Below, piece by piece: positions 60,504 to 64,000 of a stretch of DNA of 64,000 nt. Below the pieces are notes generated by a model. It was not told where the DNA came from. It was given only the letters and a program-made list of their open reading frames with translations, and did not search any database. A program made the translations under genes and the position numbers. Positions within the stretch are counted from its first letter, which is position 1, and each line of letters starts with the position of its first letter. The DNA is from Variovorax sp037204085 (lineage in GTDB: Bacteria; Pseudomonadota; Gammaproteobacteria; Burkholderiales; Burkholderiaceae_C), in the NCBI RefSeq assembly GCF_037204085.1, contig NZ_JBBCBW010000015.1, positions 66,678-130,677 on the forward strand, in the 5' to 3' direction.

Positions 60504-62204
60504 TTACGCAGCAGTCTCGTTCTCGTCTTCCTGCAGCAGCCGCCACATCACCTTGCCGCTGCCGCTCTTTGGCAGCGCGTCGACGAACTGCACCTTGCGC
60601 GGGATCTTGTAGACGGCCATGTTCTCGCGGCACCAGTCGATGATTTCCTGCTCGGTGGTGTTCTTGTGCGTGGCGCGCAGCACCACCACGGCCTTGACCG
60701 ATTCGCCGCGGTAGCTGTCCTTGGTGGAGATGACGCAGGCCTCCTGGATAGCGGGGTGGCGGAACATCAGCAGTTCGACCTCGGCGGGCCACACCTTGAA
60801 GCCGCTCGCGTTGATCATCCGCTTGAGCCGGTCGGTGATGAAGAAATAACCGTCCTCGTCCATGCGCCCCATGTCGCCCGAGCGGAAGAAGCGCTTGCCC
60901 GCGAATTCGACAAAAGCAGCCTTCGTCGCGTCAGGCCGCTTCCAGTAGCCCTGGAACACCTCGGGGCCGTGGATGATGATCTCGCCCGATTCGCCGACAG
61001 GCATTTCCTTCAACGTGTCGGGGTCGACCACGCGCGCGTCGGTGCTCATGAAGGGTATGCCCAGGCACTGTTGCTTGGGATGGTCCGACGGATTGGTATG
61101 CGAGGGCGCGGCGGTTTCGGTAAGGCCGTAGCCCTCCTGGTACTTGAGGCCGTATTGCTCGAACAGGCGCTGTGCCACGGCCTGCGGCATGGCGGCGCCC
61201 CCTCCGCCGATGTGCGTGATGCTCGACAGGTCGTAGCTCGCGAAGTTGGGGCTGGCCATGAGGTCGATCACCATGGTGGGGATATTGGTCCAGCTGGTCA
61301 CCTTCCAGCGCGAGATGAGCCGGCCGGCCACCTCGCGGTCCCAGCGCGGCATGATGACCAGCGTGCCCGCCGCGAGGATGGAGGTGTGCATCATGCTCAC
61401 CACGCCGGTAATGTGAAACATGGGCACCACGGCCAGCACCACCGCTTCGGACGTGGCCTGCCCCCAGAGCTGGCCGGCCACCGCGTTGTGCATGAGGCTC
61501 GAATGGTGATGCACGCAGCCCTTGGGAAGACCCGTGGTGCCGCTGGTGTAGGGCAGCAGCGCCATGTCGTTGGCACCCACCACATGCTCGGGCGCCGCGT
61601 GGCCGGCCGCCAGCGCATCGGTCCAGGCCATCGCCTTGCCTTGCGCCAGTTCGGGCAGGGGATGGCGCGTGGTGAGCCATTCCTTCCATGCAGGCGCGGG
61701 CGCGTCGTCGCCGCTTGCGTCGGCATCGAAGGCATCGGTGAACTGGGTCACGATGAGGTGATCGAGCTGCTGCTCCGGCGGAAGCGCATTGCTGGCCTTG
61801 GCCAGTTCGCCGGCCAGGTCGCCGGTGGTGATGGCCACCTTCGCATCAGGGTCGACGATGTAGTGCTTGAGCTCTTCGGCCCGGTTCATCGGGTTGACCG
61901 GCACCACCACGGCATTGGCCCGCAGGATTGCGAAATGCGCGATCACGAGCTGCGGGCAATTCTGCATGTTCAGCACCACGCGGTCGCCGCGCTTCACGCC
62001 CATGGCCTGCAGCGTGCCGGCCAGGCGTTCGACCTGCCCGGCGAATTCGCGGTAGCTCATTACCCGGCCGAAGAACACGAGCGCGGCCTTGTCGGGGTAG
62101 CGCGCGGCCGAGGTCGCGAGGTTGTGCCACAGCGAGGTGGCGGGAACGGTGATCGAATGCGGAAGGCGCTTGGGCCAGAACTTGTGGTGCGGGCGTTGTT
62201 GCAT
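60504..62204 (-). CDS. Long-chain acyl-CoA synthetase/AMP-binding protein
   Basis: A 566-residue ANL-superfamily ligase that activates a fatty or aryl carboxylate with ATP and CoA. Motifs are the P-loop LLPYTSGTTGLPKGCVHHHS (A3), GYGLTETAAPS (A5), GYWKRPDATK and SGFKVWPAEVE (A10-like lysine region near the end: KIPRKVQFVDALPKSGSGKVMWR). The order and length fit FadD-type fatty-acyl-CoA ligases. ATG 62204 is chosen over the upstream TTG at 62210. It is divergent from osmC, and a dyad lies between them. Confidence 0.92.
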   Translation of the reverse strand: MQQRPHHKFWPKRLPHSITVPATSLWHNLATSAARYPDKAALVFFGRVMSYREFAGQVERLAGTLQAMGVKRGDRVVLNMQNCPQLVIAHFAILRANAVVVPVNPMNRAEELKHYIVDPDAKVAITTGDLAGELAKASNALPPEQQLDHLIVTQFTDAFDADASGDDAPAPAWKEWLTTRHPLPELAQGKAMAWTDALAAGHAAPEHVVGANDMALLPYTSGTTGLPKGCVHHHSSLMHNAVAGQLWGQATSEAVVLAVVPMFHITGVVSMMHTSILAAGTLVIMPRWDREVAGRLISRWKVTSWTNIPTMVIDLMASPNFASYDLSSITHIGGGGAAMPQAVAQRLFEQYGLKYQEGYGLTETAAPSHTNPSDHPKQQCLGIPFMSTDARVVDPDTLKEMPVGESGEIIIHGPEVFQGYWKRPDATKAAFVEFAGKRFFRSGDMGRMDEDGYFFITDRLKRMINASGFKVWPAEVELLMFRHPAIQEACVISTKDSYRGESVKAVVVLRATHKNTTEQEIIDWCRENMAVYKIPRKVQFVDALPKSGSGKVMWRLLQEDENETAA

Positions 62205-62295
62205 GGTCAAGGCAGGCGAACGAATGGAGGAAGGAAAAAGGCAGCCCGCAGCCTAAGCCGCCCCGGCCGCGCCTCCCATCGGGGAAGCCCCCGGA

Positions 62296-62313
62296 GCGTC
62301 ACCTTGGTGACGC
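62296..62313. promoter_or_regulatory. Dyad between acyl-CoA ligase and OsmC genes
   Basis: GCGTCACC-TT-GGTGACGC, perfect 8-bp arms, lies 92 bp upstream of the acyl-CoA ligase start and 115 bp before osmC. It has the size of a TetR- or GntR-type operator, which often regulate fatty-acid genes; no regulator is adjacent. Confidence 0.4.
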
Positions 62314-62428
62314 CCATTCTTCTCACTTTGGACATAGCGCGCACGCGCCGTGCGACTACAGACACGGCAGGCTTTTCGAGCGATACCTGTCGGTCCCTCC
62401 ATCCACCCACCGCAAAGAAGGAACTCTC

Positions 62429-62869
62429 ATGGCAGCAGACAAGCACGCAAGCGTTCACTGGGAAGGCGCCGGCAAGACCGGCAAGGGCCAGATCAGCACC
62501 GAGACCGGCGCCCTCAAGGACTACCCCTACGGCTTCGCAAGCCGCTTCGAAGACGACAAGCGCGGCACCAACCCCGAGGAGATCGTCGGCGCGGCCCACG
62601 CGGCCTGTTTCACGATGGCCTTTGCCTTCGCGCTCGAGAAAGAAGGATTCACCGCCACCAAGGTAGACACCAGGGCCGCAGTGCGGCTGGCCAAGGACGG
62701 CGAAGGCTTCAAGATCGACCGCATCGCGCTCGAGCTCGACGCCACCGTGCCGAACCTGGACGAAGCCAAGTTCCAGCAGATCGCCGCCGCCGCCAAGGCG
62801 GGCTGCCCGCTGTCGAAGGCGCTGGCCAGCGTGCCGGAGATCACGCTGAAGGCGACGCTGGCAGGCTAG
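62429..62869 (+). CDS. osmC: OsmC-family peroxiredoxin
   Basis: A 146-residue hydroperoxide reductase. The two active-site cysteines are visible, one in AAHAACFTMAFAFALEKEG and one in AKAGCPLSKALA. The start MAADKHASVHWEGAGKTGKGQISTETGAL matches OsmC. It reduces organic and lipid hydroperoxides and is usually induced by osmotic or envelope stress. AGAAGGAA precedes the ATG. A Bug receptor follows, 44 bp after the stop. Confidence 0.94.
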   Translation: MAADKHASVHWEGAGKTGKGQISTETGALKDYPYGFASRFEDDKRGTNPEEIVGAAHAACFTMAFAFALEKEGFTATKVDTRAAVRLAKDGEGFKIDRIALELDATVPNLDEAKFQQIAAAAKAGCPLSKALASVPEITLKATLAG

Positions 62870-62882
62870 CGCTGCTGCTTAT

Positions 62883-62912
62883 GATCGTCTCCACTAAAAA
62901 GAGGAGACGATC
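62883..62912 (+). promoter_or_regulatory. Hairpin covering the Bug-receptor ribosome binding site
   Basis: GATCGTCTCC (62883-62892) and GGAGACGATC (62903-62912) form a perfect 10-bp stem with loop ACTAAAAAGA. The Shine-Dalgarno GAGGAGA (62901-62907) is half inside the stem, and the ATG at 62914 follows directly. The stem would hide the ribosome binding site, suggesting translational control or a role for unfolding by temperature or protein. Confidence 0.55.
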
Positions 62913-62913
62913 C

Positions 62914-63891
62914 ATGGCCCATCCGGTCCGCACCGCTATCCTGGCGGCTTTTTCAGTCGCATCGTTCAGCGCAGCCGCCCCCGCCCTGGCCGCCTATCCC
63001 GACAAGCCGATCAAGGTCGTCATCGGCTTTCCGGCCGGCGGCCCTCTGGACCAGCATGCGCGCCTGTTGACCGATAAGCTGCAGGCCGTGCTGGGACAGC
63101 CGCTGATCGTCGACTACAAGCCCGGCGCAGGCGGCTCGGTAGGCGCCGACGCCGTCGCCAAGAGCCCGGCCGACGGCTACACGCTCATGCTGGCCAACAC
63201 CGGCGTGGCCGTGATCAACGGCGCGCTCTACAGCAAGCTGCCCTACAACACGCAGCGCGACTTCGTGCCCATTGCGCGCACCGCAATGCAGCCGCTGGCC
63301 CTGCTGGTCACGCCCAAGCTGCCGGTGCAGAACCTCAAGCAGTTCGTCGACTACGCGAAGGCGCGGCCCGGCCAAGTCAACTACGGCTCGGCCGGCAACG
63401 GCGGCATCAGCCACCTGGTGCCCGAAATGTTCAAGACGGCGACAGGCCTCTTCATGGTGCACATTCCCTACCGTGGCAGCGCCCCGGCGTTTACCGACCT
63501 GATGGGCGGGCAGGTGCAGTTCATGGCCGAGTCGATTCCGCAGGCGGCCAACTATCACAAGCAGGGCAAGGTGCGCGCACTGGCCGTGACCAGCCGCGAG
63601 CGCAACCCCGCCCTGCCCGATGTGCCGACGGTGATCGAATCGGGGATCAAGGGCTTCGAGGTGGTGGGTTTCTACGGCTTCTTTGCCCCGAAGGACACCC
63701 CCAAGGACGTGGTCGCCAGGTTGAGCGATGCATTCAAGCAGGTGCTGACCAGCCCCGAGGTGCGCGACCGCATGGTGAGCCAGGGAGCAGACCCGGCCTA
63801 TCTGGGCAGCGAGGACTTCGCGCGCTTTCTTGCCACCGAGACGCCGCGCTGGGACAAGGCGGTGAAGGCTTCGGGCGCCCGGATGGATTGA
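62914..63891 (+). CDS. Tripartite tricarboxylate transporter receptor, Bug family
   Basis: A 325-residue periplasmic solute-binding protein. Signal peptide VRTAILAAFSVASFSAAAPALA, then the Bug signature YPDKPIKVVIGFPAGGPLDQHARLLTDKLQAVLGQPLIVDYKPGAGGSVGADAVAKSPADGYTLMLAN, and HIPYRGSAPAFTDLMGGQVQFMAESIPQ. Bug proteins are greatly expanded in Comamonadaceae and usually bind carboxylates or other acids; no TctA/TctB permease is adjacent, so it is an orphan receptor. The ATG at 62914 is preferred over an in-frame ATG at 62881 that lies upstream of the SD. Confidence 0.95.
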   Translation: MAHPVRTAILAAFSVASFSAAAPALAAYPDKPIKVVIGFPAGGPLDQHARLLTDKLQAVLGQPLIVDYKPGAGGSVGADAVAKSPADGYTLMLANTGVAVINGALYSKLPYNTQRDFVPIARTAMQPLALLVTPKLPVQNLKQFVDYAKARPGQVNYGSAGNGGISHLVPEMFKTATGLFMVHIPYRGSAPAFTDLMGGQVQFMAESIPQAANYHKQGKVRALAVTSRERNPALPDVPTVIESGIKGFEVVGFYGFFAPKDTPKDVVARLSDAFKQVLTSPEVRDRMVSQGADPAYLGSEDFARFLATETPRWDKAVKASGARMD

Positions 63892-64000
63892 TTGGCTGAC
63901 TGCGGCGATTGGCCGCGGTTTGATTCAGGGCGTGTGCAAAGGCCACCGGGTACTCCCCTCCGCGAATGTCCCCCGGGGCTGCGCCCCTCCTCCTTTATTT
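63892..64000. other. Window end, non-coding
   Basis: No gene visible. The end holds a GGGGC-TGC-GCCCC hairpin (about 63973-63985) followed by TCCTCCTTTATTT. This resembles a frequent intergenic tail of Comamonadaceae and could act as a weak terminator for the Bug-receptor gene. Confidence 0.4.

Overview
The window is GC-rich chromosomal DNA (roughly two-thirds G+C) with densely packed genes and short intergenic gaps. It looks like a beta-proteobacterium of the Comamonadaceae, most like Variovorax. Reasons: a Bug-type tripartite tricarboxylate receptor, an MdtABC/MuxABC-type RND operon, a GlnS-RluE pair, a Fur-family/COG0523 zinc module, and a frequent Comamonadaceae-style intergenic repeat. 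That placement is inference from gene content; no rRNA or tRNA gene is present to test it. I see no prophage, insertion sequence, integron or CRISPR array, so the region reads as core or stable accessory chromosome.

Layout. 1-822: 3' part of a PLP aminotransferase. 936-6271: a surface-adhesion signalling locus, with two paralogous NarL-type response regulators flanking a trimeric autotransporter adhesin and a membrane sensor kinase with a sugar-binding-like ectodomain. 6275-7099: uppP. 7181-11189: an amino-acid operon (class III aminotransferase, orphan periplasmic binding protein, Asp/Glu racemase-like protein) divergent from a MurR/RpiR regulator, with three palindromic operator-like sites between them. 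11304-20856: an SPW-repeat membrane protein and a four-gene RND efflux operon (adaptor, two permeases, NodT outer-membrane factor) joined by ATGA overlaps. 21086-23877: two small membrane proteins, a LytS-type kinase and a LytTR response regulator in one operon, ending in a strong bidirectional terminator. 23962-28786: PVYY-repeat protein, glnS, an RluE-type pseudouridine synthase, an M23 peptidase, and a membrane-anchored Mrr-like nuclease. 28793-31054: M14-type deacylase and a self-inhibited Fic protein with a winged helix. 31092-35158: an Amt ammonium channel with a sigma-54 promoter, a membrane LytTR regulator, an OpgC-like acyltransferase and a PaaI thioesterase. 35372-44021: DUF4139 protein, YlqF GTPase, BamE-like protein, CBS protein, ribosome-hibernation factor, MerR and SnoaL-like pair, SDR, single-domain response regulator and gshA. 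44206-47429: esterase, Fur-family (probably Zur) regulator, COG0523 GTPase and a GST, with two 17-bp palindromes in the GTPase/GST intergenic region. 47430-55398: enoyl-CoA hydratase, small proteins, DUF808, GNAT, a tiny basic protein/VF530/ferredoxin operon, MFS exporter, RluA synthase, UspA, and a DUF427-2OG dioxygenase pair. 55399-55778: non-coding repeat. 55779-58061: egtB-egtD (ergothioneine). 58228-63891: NDH-2, small membrane protein, secreted nuclease, acyl-CoA ligase, OsmC and a Bug receptor with a hairpin over its ribosome binding site.

How parts fit together. The most system-like regions are the twin-regulator adhesin locus, the RpiR-controlled amino-acid cassette and the zinc module. 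Several independent palindromes lie exactly where an adjacent regulator would act (RpiR, Fur-family, Fic-wHTH), so testable regulatory circuits can be read from sequence alone. All functional calls are from motifs and family resemblance read by eye; no database search was run.
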